Part shown: one piece after another, positions 1 to 5,644 of the stretch
Layout of the letters: every line of letters starts with the position of its first letter
Position numbering within the stretch: position 1 is the first letter of the stretch
DNA from: Ruminococcaceae bacterium UBA1213
GTDB lineage: Bacteria; Bacillota; Clostridia; Oscillospirales; Acutalibacteraceae
Assembly (NCBI GenBank): GCA_002309275.1
Contig: DBXL01000160.1
Coordinates: forward strand, 2,797 to 13,665
DNA: 10,869 nt
Direction of reading: 5' to 3'
The notes under the pieces: model-generated
The model's input: only the letters and a program-made list of their open reading frames with translations
Told to the model about the DNA's origin: nothing
Databases searched by the model: none
Program-made: the position numbers and the translations under genes

Positions 1-76
1 CGGCATAGACGTTGACCAGAATATATTGACGGTTGAACAGGCTTTTACAGAGATAGTCAATCATCTTGGAAGTTAA
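1..76 (+). CDS. ECF transporter ATPase, C-terminal end only (probably EcfA2)
   Basis: The frame beginning at base 2 is open from the window edge and ends at TAA (74-76). It gives about 24 residues ending in EQAFTEIVNHLGS. This is too short to recognise from its own sequence. The assignment rests on context: the stop lies 12 bases before ecfT, and the two ATPase subunits of energy-coupling-factor vitamin transporters are normally encoded directly upstream of ecfT and truA in Bacillota. In that order the gene next to ecfT is usually the second ATPase (EcfA2). Walker motifs and the rest of the protein lie outside the window. The alternative is another ABC ATPase or an unrelated gene. Confidence 0.6.
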   Translation, partial: GIDVDQNILTVEQAFTEIVNHLGS

Positions 77-88
77 GGAGGGCAGGAA

Positions 89-904
89 ATGGTAAGAGAT
101 ATTACACTTGGACAGTATATGCCCGGAAAATCAACGATACACCGTTTAGATGCCCGTGCAAAAATACTTTTGCTGATAGCCTATATTGTGTTTATATTTG
201 TAGCAAAGAATTATATGTCACTCATGCTTATCACAATGGCATCACTTTTGGTAGTTTTGCTGACAAAAGTAAAATTTTCCATGTATGTAAAAAGCATGAA
301 AGTAATATTATTTGTAGTAGTGCTGACGGGTATTTTAAATCTTTTTTACGGCACAGGGAATGTGCTTTGGGAATGGGGATTTATAAAGATAACAGACGGC
401 GGTATTAATAATGCGATATTTGTAACAATAAGAATAGCAACGCTTGTACTGATAAGTTCGATACTGACATTTACAACGTCACCGTCAGACCTGACAGACG
501 CATTGGAAAGGCTGATGAAACCGCTGAAAATATTTCATGTAAAGGTACATGACATAGCCATGATGATGACGATAGCATTGAGATTTATCCCTGTACTTCT
601 GGAAGAAACGGATAAAATAATGAATGCACAGAAAGCAAGGGGTGCAGACATGGAAAGCGGAGGCATTATCAAAAGGATAAAGGCACTGATACCTGTATTG
701 ATACCGTTGTTTGTATCGTCATTCAGACGGGCAAATGACTTGGCAATGGCGATGGAATGCCGTTGCTATAACGGTGGAAATGGCAGAACCCGTATGAAAC
801 AGCTTCATTTTGGAGTAGTTGACCTGCTGGGACTGCTATTTTCAGTGATTGTATTTGCAGGAGTAGTTTTGTGTAATATCTATTTCGGTGCGGTGGTAAA
901 ATGA
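89..904 (+). CDS. ecfT: Energy-coupling factor transporter transmembrane protein EcfT
   Basis: EcfT is the membrane scaffold of ECF-type importers: it couples ATP hydrolysis by the EcfA dimer to movement of exchangeable substrate-binding S components for vitamins or metal ions. The 271-residue protein has an N-terminal LDARAKILLL signature followed by about five hydrophobic helices (roughly residues 25-60, 70-90, 108-128, 150-165 and a final one near 245-268). Between them lie the long cytoplasmic coupling helices. These carry the two family XRX motifs: A-R-G around R184 and C-R-C around R225. In the second, the flanking Ala and Gly of the textbook ARG motif are replaced by Cys, but the essential Arg is kept. 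The start at 89 is preceded by AAGGAGGG (75-82). No S-component gene is visible here, so the substrate cannot be told; it probably serves several S components encoded elsewhere. Confidence 0.96.
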   Translation: MVRDITLGQYMPGKSTIHRLDARAKILLLIAYIVFIFVAKNYMSLMLITMASLLVVLLTKVKFSMYVKSMKVILFVVVLTGILNLFYGTGNVLWEWGFIKITDGGINNAIFVTIRIATLVLISSILTFTTSPSDLTDALERLMKPLKIFHVKVHDIAMMMTIALRFIPVLLEETDKIMNAQKARGADMESGGIIKRIKALIPVLIPLFVSSFRRANDLAMAMECRCYNGGNGRTRMKQLHFGVVDLLGLLFSVIVFAGVVLCNIYFGAVVK

Positions 905-1641
905 GAAATATACTTGTAAAGATGAAGTATGACGGGAAATACTATCACGGCTGGCAGATACAGAAAAATGCCGTGACGGTGCAGGAAACCTTTCAGAACG
1001 GCTTAAAAAGCATATTGGGGGAATTGCCTGATATAAAGGGGTGCAGCCGTACAGATTCGGGAGTACATGCTAATATGTATTGTCTGAATTTTCACACAGA
1101 GCATAAAATACCATGTGAAAGGCTTGTTCCCGCCCTTAACAGCAGGCTTCCGAAAAGCATGGCAGTAATGAGTGCAGAGGAAGCAGCAGAGGAGTTTCAT
1201 GCAAGGTATTCCTGCAAAGGCAAGGAATATATATATAAAATATGGAATAATGCAGTAAGAGAGCCGTTTCTTGACGGTTATGCACTGCATTACTGGTATC
1301 AGATGGATATTGAAAGAATGAATGAGGCTTGTAAATATTTTATCGGAACACATGATTTCACATCATTCTGCACAGTGGATAATAAGAGGAAAAAAGGAGA
1401 TTTTCACCGGACAATTACAGATTTGCACGTTGATAAAAGCGGAGATTTGATTACCGTTACGATAAGTGCAGACGGATTTTTGTATAACATGGTGAGGATA
1501 ATAACAGGCACTTTAATAGGCGTATCTGAGGGGAAATTCAATCCGTCAGACATGGCTGAAATAATAAATTCACTTGACCGCACGAAAGCCGGTGTAACGG
1601 CACCGCCTGAAGGGCTGTATTTGAATAAAGTGATTTATTGA
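901..1641 (+). CDS. truA: tRNA pseudouridine(38-40) synthase TruA
   Basis: TruA isomerises uridines 38, 39 and 40 in the anticodon arm of many tRNAs to pseudouridine. The 246-residue length is normal for the family. The N-terminal segment (MKYDGKYYHGWQIQ) and the catalytic motif GCSRTDSGVHA, with nucleophile Asp52, identify it. Further family signatures are FIGTHDFTSFC near residue 147-157 and FLYNMVRIITGTLI near 192-206. The start ATG overlaps the ecfT stop as ATGA, so translation is probably coupled. An ecfA-ecfT-truA order is widespread in Bacillota, which supports both assignments. No truncation or unusual residue is visible. Confidence 0.97.
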   Translation: MRNILVKMKYDGKYYHGWQIQKNAVTVQETFQNGLKSILGELPDIKGCSRTDSGVHANMYCLNFHTEHKIPCERLVPALNSRLPKSMAVMSAEEAAEEFHARYSCKGKEYIYKIWNNAVREPFLDGYALHYWYQMDIERMNEACKYFIGTHDFTSFCTVDNKRKKGDFHRTITDLHVDKSGDLITVTISADGFLYNMVRIITGTLIGVSEGKFNPSDMAEIINSLDRTKAGVTAPPEGLYLNKVIY

Positions 1642-1662
1642 AAATGAGAGGGGAAATGAAAA

Positions 1663-2112
1663 ATGAAGCTGGCACTTGCAGCAGACCACGGAGCATTTGA
1701 ACTGAAGGAAAGCATTAAAAAACATCTTGAAGAAAAGGGAATAGAATACCATGATTTCGGGTGTTATTCAAAGGAATCCGTGGATTATCCGAGATATGCA
1801 TATTATGCCGCATCGGCAGTGGCAAAAGGGGAGTATGAATTTGGAATTCTTTGCTGTACAACGGGGCTTGGAGTATCAATGGCGGCAAATAAAGTAAAAG
1901 GCATTCGAGCAGCGGTATGTACCAATGAAATGCTTGCAGAGATGACACGCAGGCATAACAATGCCAATGTCATCTGCATGGGACAGAATGTTGTTACAGA
2001 GGAGCTTGCCGATAAGATGATAGATATATTTATTTCAACGGGATTTGACGGAGGAAGGCATGAACGCAGAATAAACCTTTTGACAGATATTGAAAACGGA
2101 AAAGAACTTTGA
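1663..2112 (+). CDS. rpiB: RpiB/LacA/LacB-family sugar-phosphate isomerase (ribose-5-phosphate isomerase B-like)
   Basis: The family interconverts aldose and ketose phosphates; RpiB itself converts ribose 5-phosphate to ribulose 5-phosphate in the pentose phosphate pathway. The 149-residue protein has the N-terminal phosphate-site motif AADHGAFELKE (Asp8, His9), a core segment GLGVSMAANKVKGIRAAVC, and RRHNNANVICMG with His98, all typical of RpiB. Cys65 aligns with the catalytic Cys of the usual CGTG(I/L)G motif, but here the segment reads C-C-T-T-G-L-G, so a Thr replaces the Gly after the catalytic Cys and an extra Cys precedes it. The true substrate may therefore differ (galactose 6-phosphate or allose 6-phosphate are family alternatives). 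A GAGAGGGG ribosome site precedes ATG 1663. It is the last gene of the unit and is followed at once by a terminator. Confidence 0.92.
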   Translation: MKLALAADHGAFELKESIKKHLEEKGIEYHDFGCYSKESVDYPRYAYYAASAVAKGEYEFGILCCTTGLGVSMAANKVKGIRAAVCTNEMLAEMTRRHNNANVICMGQNVVTEELADKMIDIFISTGFDGGRHERRINLLTDIENGKEL

Positions 2113-2149
2113 AAAAAGCAGGACGGAAAGAAATCCGCCCTGCTTTTTT
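2112..2149. terminator. Bidirectional intrinsic terminator between rpiB and the Cys-rich peptide gene
   Basis: GCAGGACGGA (2118-2127) pairs with TCCGCCCTGC (2134-2143) through one A-C mismatch, around a 6-base loop. It is flanked by A6 (2112-2117) and T6 (2144-2149), so it has the terminator pattern on both strands. It begins at the last base of the rpiB stop codon and also lies about 24 bases beyond the stop of the convergent leftward peptide gene, so it can serve both. Confidence 0.9.
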
Positions 2150-2153
2150 GAAA

Positions 2154-2172
2154 AATTGCTAATTGCTCATTG
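2154..2172 (-). repeat. Heptanucleotide CAATTAG-type repeat, copy 1
   Basis: Read on the minus strand this is CAATGAG-CAATTAG-CAATT, starting one base after the TGA stop of the Cys-rich peptide gene. It matches 10330-10348 on the plus strand at 18 of 19 positions; that copy lies directly behind the ftsK stop codon. It resembles the short tandem heptamer repeats known from some bacterial intergenic regions; its role is unknown. Confidence 0.65.
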
Positions 2173-2173
2173 T

Positions 2174-2326
2174 TCAGCAGCCGCAGCCACAGCCGTTATT
2201 GTCACAGCCACAGCCATTGTTACCGCAGCCGCAGCCGTTATTGCCGCCGCAGCAGCAGAGGATTATAATGAGAAAGATTATCCAGCCACAGCCGCCGTTT
2301 CCGCCAAAAAATCCATTGTTACACAT
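2174..2326 (-). CDS. Small Gly/Asn/Cys-rich membrane peptide (50 aa; high-cysteine 'HCB'-like)
   Basis: A 50-codon leftward gene with an excellent ribosome site, AAAGGAGG (minus strand, 2343-2336), ten bases before ATG 2326 and ending in TGA at 2174. The peptide starts MCNNGFFGGNGGCGW, has a short hydrophobic stretch IIFLIIIL at residues 16-23 followed by Cys-Cys-Cys (24-26), then a tail built from three 7-residue units with core NNGCGC (29-34, 36-41, 43-48), ending GC. Twelve of 50 residues are Cys. The hydrophobic stretch is only about 8-9 residues, too short for a normal membrane helix alone. It resembles small peptides annotated in Clostridia as chorion-class high-cysteine proteins, whose function is unknown; metal binding, disulfide cross-linking or a surface/spore coat role are guesses. 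The opposite strand is also open (Ala-rich and Gln/Pro-rich frames), but those lack ribosome sites. It has its own promoter-like box and shares the rpiB terminator. Confidence 0.82.
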   Translation of the reverse strand: MCNNGFFGGNGGCGWIIFLIIILCCCGGNNGCGCGNNGCGCDNNGCGCGC

Positions 2327-2348
2327 AATTGATTTCCTCCTTTGATTG

Positions 2349-2354
2349 ATTATA
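2349..2354 (-). promoter_or_regulatory. -10 box for the Cys-rich peptide gene
   Basis: A perfect TATAAT on the minus strand lies just upstream of the ribosome site, which predicts a start near 2342 and a leader of only about 15 bases. No convincing TTGACA-like -35 box lies at the expected distance. The 11 bases TGTAGTATAAT are identical to those at the -10 of the neighbouring kinase gene. Confidence 0.5.
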
Positions 2355-2403
2355 CTACATAATACTCTTTGGAAGAAAAAGTGTTACAGGATTTTCGGGA
2401 AAA

Positions 2404-2439
2404 TAAAAAAATGCTTACAGCTCCAAAAAGCTGCAAGCA
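2404..2439 (-). terminator. Intrinsic terminator of the APH-fold kinase gene
   Basis: On the minus strand TGCTTGCAGCT (2439-2429) pairs with AGCTGTAAGCA (2422-2412), an 11-bp stem with one G-U pair and a 6-base loop. It is followed by T7 (2411-2405). It lies 8 bases after the kinase stop codon. A short T-run on the other side (2443-2448) may also give weak activity in the plus direction. Confidence 0.92.
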
Positions 2440-2446
2440 ATATTTT

Positions 2447-3190
2447 TTATGAGTAGTCAACGACATCTATCCAGCTTTTGAGGAAATCTTCTTCACCCTC
2501 AATTCTCTTTACAAGCTGAGAAGCGGCAACAATCGGCAGCCACTGCTGAACATACTGTTTAGCGGTATCGGTTTTTTTGCAGAAGGTTTCAAGATAGAGG
2601 TCTGCAAGGTCCTTGTACCTGAGAGCAAAAATGAGGTAAGTTCTTGCGGCATCTGCAGCGGCATTACCCTGAGTAGCGTGTGACCAGTCTATGATATGGG
2701 GATTGCCGTCATTGTCAATAATAATATTGCTTGGATTAAAGTCGCCGTGACACACTTTATCGTGTTTCGGCATACTTTCAAGACGTGTATGCAGTTCATA
2801 TCTTGTCGTTGCGTCGATGATATTGCCAAGGCTTGAAATTTTCCTGTTCATTTTGTCTTTGAGTTTGTTGAGGAGGGGAGCTTTTTTGCTTTGCACTTCT
2901 ATCTGGAGGTCAACGAACTGATTCATATATTTTTCGATATTATCGGGATCTTCCTGCATTATATCGGCAAGCGTCTTTCCCTCAACGTATTCCATCGTAA
3001 TAGCCCACTGACCGTTTATTACGGAAACGGCTTTGAGTGCAGGGATAGGCAGACCTGTTTCTTCTACTCTTGACTGATTGAGTGCTTCATTGAGTATATC
3101 AGATTTGGGAAACTTCTTTGAAAACAGCTTTACGGCATTTTCCCCGTCACGATATATAATTTTCTCTTTTCTTTCAGAAATTACTTCCAT
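2447..3190 (-). CDS. Aminoglycoside phosphotransferase (APH)-family small-molecule kinase, substrate unknown
   Basis: This is an APH/choline-kinase-fold phosphotransferase (protein-kinase-like fold) that would transfer phosphate from ATP to a small molecule. The substrate cannot be inferred. Visible motifs are EYVEGKTLADIM (the hinge and following helix), the catalytic loop CHGDFNPSNIII with His148, Asp150 and Asn155, and the metal-binding IIDWSHA with Asp168, where the DFG of protein kinases is D-W-S as is usual in the APH family. I chose ATG 3190 (247 aa) because AAAGGAGC lies 6 bases upstream; the longer frame from 3226 has no ribosome site and would begin at the predicted transcription start. 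The gene is monocistronic, with its own -10 box and terminator. It is not likely to be a drug-resistance determinant on this evidence; housekeeping relatives are common in Clostridia. Confidence 0.85.
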   Translation of the reverse strand: MEVISERKEKIIYRDGENAVKLFSKKFPKSDILNEALNQSRVEETGLPIPALKAVSVINGQWAITMEYVEGKTLADIMQEDPDNIEKYMNQFVDLQIEVQSKKAPLLNKLKDKMNRKISSLGNIIDATTRYELHTRLESMPKHDKVCHGDFNPSNIIIDNDGNPHIIDWSHATQGNAAADAARTYLIFALRYKDLADLYLETFCKKTDTAKQYVQQWLPIVAASQLVKRIEGEEDFLKSWIDVVDYS

Positions 3191-3231
3191 ATAAATGCTC
3201 CTTTCGGTCATCATGTTTTTATACAAAAATC

Positions 3232-3237
3232 ATTATA
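3232..3237 (-). promoter_or_regulatory. -10 box of the APH-fold kinase gene
   Basis: TATAAT on the minus strand, preceded by TGTAG, predicts transcription from about 3225 and a leader of about 35 bases to ATG 3190. The hexamer at -35 (TATACT, 3260-3255, 17-base spacer) is a poor match. The region 3227-3434 between the divergent kinase and sufC genes is very A/T-rich and otherwise holds only the sufC promoter. Confidence 0.5.
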
Positions 3238-3365
3238 CTACACTTTTTTAATAAAGTATAGATGTATTTTGCAGTAATTTTTATGCAGTTTTTTAAGTAA
3301 AATAGACAAACTTAATAATTTTTGCATATTTTATTATATAAATTTGATAGTATTCAAAAAGTATG

Positions 3366-3395
3366 TTGCTTTTATATGTGCGTATGTGCTATAAT
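3366..3395 (+). promoter_or_regulatory. Sigma-A-type promoter of the sufC-SufBD pair
   Basis: TTGCTT (3366-3371), an 18-base spacer and TATAAT (3390-3395) with an extended TG one base upstream of the -10. This predicts a start near 3402, in or just after a GGGGG run, and a leader of about 33 bases. No operator for an Fe-S regulator is recognisable. Confidence 0.75.
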
Positions 3396-3434
3396 ACGGG
3401 GGTACAAATTTTTTTGATAAGAGGATGATAAAAG

Positions 3435-4160
3435 TTGCTTAAACTGGAGAATATTTCATGGAGTACACCTGACGGTGTATCGGTACTGAGAAATCTGGAT
3501 TTAGAAGTACCTGACGGAAAGCTTGTTGTATTGACGGGACCAAACGGCGGAGGAAAAACCACTCTTGCCAAGATAATTGCAGGCATATACAAGCAGGACA
3601 GCGGAAAAATATATCTTGATGGCAGGGATATTACAGATATTGATATAACAGAACGTGCCAAAATGGGAATCAGCTTTGCATTTCAGCAGCCTGTAAGATT
3701 CAAGGGAATCACCGTGCAGAAGCTGTTGGAGCTTTCGGCAGGAAAGAAGCTTGAAAGAGATGTAACGTGTGATATATTGAGTAAAGTAGGACTGTGTGCA
3801 GGGGAGTATGTAAACAGAGAAGTGAATGCCACCCTGTCAGGCGGAGAGATAAAGCGAATAGAAATAGCAACGGTGCTTGCAAGGCATTCCAAGCTGACGG
3901 TATTTGACGAGCCGGAGGCAGGCATTGACTTGTGGAGTTTCACGAATCTGATACACACATTTGAAGAGATGCGTAAAAATATCAATGGAACGATAATAAT
4001 TATATCACATCAGGAAAGAATATTGAAAATAGCAGATGAAATAGCGATAGTTGCTGACGGAAAAATAAAGATGTCGGGAGCAGCGGAAGAAATGATGGAG
4101 AGCCTTGCGGAAAACAGGAGTATTATAGGCAGATGTTCAAAACAGGAGGCAATGTTTTAA
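3435..4160 (+). CDS. sufC: Fe-S cluster assembly ATPase SufC (TTG start)
   Basis: SufC is the soluble ABC-type ATPase that powers Fe-S cluster assembly on the SufB/SufD scaffold in the cytoplasm. The 241-residue protein has Walker A GPNGGGKTT (35-43), Q-loop FQQP (83-86), signature LSGGE (134-138), Walker B ending in Asp158-Glu159, and the switch His192 in ISHQE. The segment LSGGEIKRIEIA in place of LSGGQ, and FDEPEAGID, fit the SufC family rather than transport ATPases. An in-frame TAA at 3429-3431 lies two codons before TTG 3435, so the start is TTG (GAGG at 3421-3424, 10-base spacing). It overlaps the next gene by one base (TAATG), and that SufB/D-like partner confirms the assignment. Confidence 0.93.
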   Translation: MLKLENISWSTPDGVSVLRNLDLEVPDGKLVVLTGPNGGGKTTLAKIIAGIYKQDSGKIYLDGRDITDIDITERAKMGISFAFQQPVRFKGITVQKLLELSAGKKLERDVTCDILSKVGLCAGEYVNREVNATLSGGEIKRIEIATVLARHSKLTVFDEPEAGIDLWSFTNLIHTFEEMRKNINGTIIIISHQERILKIADEIAIVADGKIKMSGAAEEMMESLAENRSIIGRCSKQEAMF

Positions 4161-5077
4161 TGAAAGAGATAACGAAAGACCTTTTGAAAGAAATATCGGA
4201 GTGGAACGGAGAATTCAAAGGGGCGTATAATATAAGAGAAGATGGAGCATGTGTCGGCAGGGTATCCAGCAAGAATATAAGGATAGAGAGCAAGAAGGAC
4301 CAGCCGGGACTTGAAATATTCATAGCAGCGAATACAAAGGGAGAAACAGTGTCTATACCGGCGTGTGTCACTCACGGAGATGTAGATGATTTGGTTTACA
4401 ATGATTTTTATGTAGGTGAAAATGCAGATGTGATAATAGTGGCAGGGTGCGGAATACACACCGAAACAGGAGAGCCTGCCCGTCACAACGGCATACACAG
4501 ATTTATTCTTGGAAAGAATTCAAAAGTAAAGTATCTTGAAAAGCACATTGGCACAGGTCATGGAACAGGTCTGAAGTCAATCGATCCTGTAACGGAAGCG
4601 GAATTGGATGAAAATGCGGTTCTTGAGATGGACACGGCACAGATAGGCGGAGTTGACAGGACTTTGAGAAAGACTGCTGCCAAACTGGGAGAAGGTGCAA
4701 AACTTCTGATAAGAGAGAGAATTCTGACGGAAAAAGACCAGACAGCAAAAACAGAGTTTTGTGTGGAGCTGAATGGAAAGGATTCGGGAGTTGACTTGAT
4801 TTCACGTTCAGTGGCAAGGGGAAATTCCCATCAGGCTTATCATTCTGTTATCATAGGAAATGCCCCCTGTACAGGACATTCGGAGTGTGATGCCATTATA
4901 TCGGAGAACGGTAAAGTTGATGCGGCTCCGGAACTTCATGCCCATGACACAGATGCGGCATTGATACATGAAGCGGCTATTGGAAAAATTGCAGGTGAGC
5001 AGATATTGAAACTGCGTACTTTGGGCATGACAGAGGAAGAGGCAGAGGCTACTATTATAGACGGATTTTTGAGTTAA
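4160..5077 (+). CDS. SufB/SufD-family Fe-S scaffold protein (single, SMS-type)
   Basis: This is the scaffold partner of SufC. The C-terminal beta-helix part is clearly SufB/SufD: it carries HSECDAI with Cys243, and LIHEAAIGKI with His270-Glu271, followed by TLGMTEEEAEATIIDGFL. Cys243 and Glu271 align with the SufB Cys and Glu that matter for cluster assembly in Escherichia coli, so this single protein is SufB-like in its active residues although only 305 residues long (SufB is about 480-500). I chose ATG 4160, which overlaps the sufC stop as TAATG and has AGGAGG at 4144-4149; the longer frame from 4133 would contain that ribosome site. The pair fits the SufC plus one SufB/D layout described as the minimal SUF-like (SMS) system. 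No cysteine desulfurase or SufU follows, so sulfur must come from elsewhere. Confidence 0.9.
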   Translation: MKEITKDLLKEISEWNGEFKGAYNIREDGACVGRVSSKNIRIESKKDQPGLEIFIAANTKGETVSIPACVTHGDVDDLVYNDFYVGENADVIIVAGCGIHTETGEPARHNGIHRFILGKNSKVKYLEKHIGTGHGTGLKSIDPVTEAELDENAVLEMDTAQIGGVDRTLRKTAAKLGEGAKLLIRERILTEKDQTAKTEFCVELNGKDSGVDLISRSVARGNSHQAYHSVIIGNAPCTGHSECDAIISENGKVDAAPELHAHDTDAALIHEAAIGKIAGEQILKLRTLGMTEEEAEATIIDGFLS

Positions 5078-5101
5078 AAAAATAAAAGATAAATATTTTT
5101 G

Positions 5102-5154
5102 CTTTTTCATACAAATACTACTTTAAAAGGTGGTTTTGTATGAAAAAGTTTTTT
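5102..5154 (+). promoter_or_regulatory. 14-bp hairpin with T6 covering the CmpB-family start codon
   Basis: CTTTTTCATACAAA (5102-5115) is perfectly complementary to TTTGTATGAAAAAG (5135-5148), with a 19-base loop. The loop carries the ribosome site AAAAGGTGG (about 5125-5133), and the start codon 5140-5142 lies inside the 3' arm. T6 (5149-5154) follows directly. It could act as a translation-blocking structure or as a weak terminator/attenuator after the SufBD gene. Most pairs are A-U, so stability is modest; the function is inference. Confidence 0.55.
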
Positions 5155-5529
5155 AAATGCAATATATTTCTTGTGGCGGTAGGCGGGATTCTATATGGAA
5201 TGCTGGAGATTCTGTGGAGGCATTATACCCACTGGACAATGATTTTGACGGGGGGAACGTGTTTTGCGGTGCTGTACAGGATATTCAAAAAAATTGCTTT
5301 ATGGTCTGTATGGCTGAAATGCGTGACGGGAAGTGCAGTGATAACCCTGACAGAGCTTATTGCAGGGTATATCTTCAATATCAAAATGCATATGAAAGTA
5401 TGGGACTATTCCGGACAGCCTTTGAATTTTCACGGTCAGATATGCCCGTTATACAGTGTATTATGGGCAGTGCTGACATTGCCTATACTTGCGTTGTGCG
5501 GTTTTATCAGCAAAAAGCTCGAACTTTGA
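5140..5529 (+). CDS. CmpB-family four-helix membrane protein ('putative ABC-transporter type IV')
   Basis: The 129-residue protein has about four hydrophobic segments (roughly residues 7-24, 32-48, 58-80 and 102-122) and the family signature WDYSGQPLNFHGQICP starting at Trp88, followed by LYSVLWAVL. This matches my memory of the family annotated as putative ABC-transporter type IV / CmpB (PF06541). Those small proteins are widespread in clostridia and have no firm function; the transporter label is not supported by any ATPase here. ATG 5140 follows AAAAGGTGG. It lies 62 bases after the SufBD gene and may be co-transcribed with it, unless the hairpin over its start acts as an attenuator. A rightward frame at 5157-5588 covering the same DNA is a shadow without a ribosome site. 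Confidence 0.8.
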   Translation: MKKFFKCNIFLVAVGGILYGMLEILWRHYTHWTMILTGGTCFAVLYRIFKKIALWSVWLKCVTGSAVITLTELIAGYIFNIKMHMKVWDYSGQPLNFHGQICPLYSVLWAVLTLPILALCGFISKKLEL

Positions 5530-5546
5530 AAGAAAGCGATTTCTTT
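5529..5546 (+). other. Small hairpin after the CmpB-family gene
   Basis: AAAGAAA (5529-5535) and TTTCTTT (5540-5546) form a 7-bp stem closed by a GCGA tetraloop, directly after the stop codon. Only one pair is G-C and the downstream T content is low, so it is at most a weak terminator or a 3'-end-protecting structure. Confidence 0.35.
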
Positions 5547-5565
5547 GTAATTTATAAAAAAGTAC

Positions 5566-5594
5566 TTGAAGATTTGGAAAAAAAATGATATAAT
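5566..5594 (+). promoter_or_regulatory. Sigma-A-type promoter of tepA
   Basis: TTGAAG (5566-5571), a 17-base spacer and a perfect TATAAT (5589-5594) predict transcription from about 5601, with a leader of about 43 bases before ATG 5645. This separates the tepA-uppP-ftsK group from the SUF region. Confidence 0.8.
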
Positions 5595-5644
5595 GCTATG
5601 TATGTTGCCCGTTGTTTTGCAGATAATAATACAGGGGCGAAAAA

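Noticed and set aside
2090..2345. Two overlapping rightward open frames rich in Ala or Gln/Pro
   Set aside because: They are the antisense image of the Cys-rich peptide gene. They lack ribosome sites, and one begins inside the rpiB coding region and runs through its terminator.
3191..3226. Longer start for the APH-fold kinase at 3226
   Set aside because: There is no ribosome site upstream, and the predicted transcription start coincides with this codon. ATG 3190 has AAAGGAGC.
3227..3434. Possible riboswitch or small RNA in the A/T-rich spacer before sufC
   Set aside because: Outside the two promoters I could find no stable hairpins or conserved riboswitch cores, and the predicted sufC leader is only about 33 bases.
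3425..3442. A five-codon ATG frame (M-I-K-V-A-stop) overlapping the sufC TTG start, as a possible leader peptide
   Set aside because: GAGG lies directly against this ATG with no spacing, and the peptide has no regulatory character. It is probably chance.
4133..4159. Longer start for the SufB/D protein at ATG 4133
   Set aside because: The only good ribosome site (4144-4149) lies within this extension and is correctly spaced for ATG 4160, which overlaps the sufC stop.
5157..5588. A 143-codon rightward frame over the CmpB-family gene
   Set aside because: It has no ribosome site, its composition is unlike a membrane or known protein, and it lies in another frame of a gene with a recognisable family signature.
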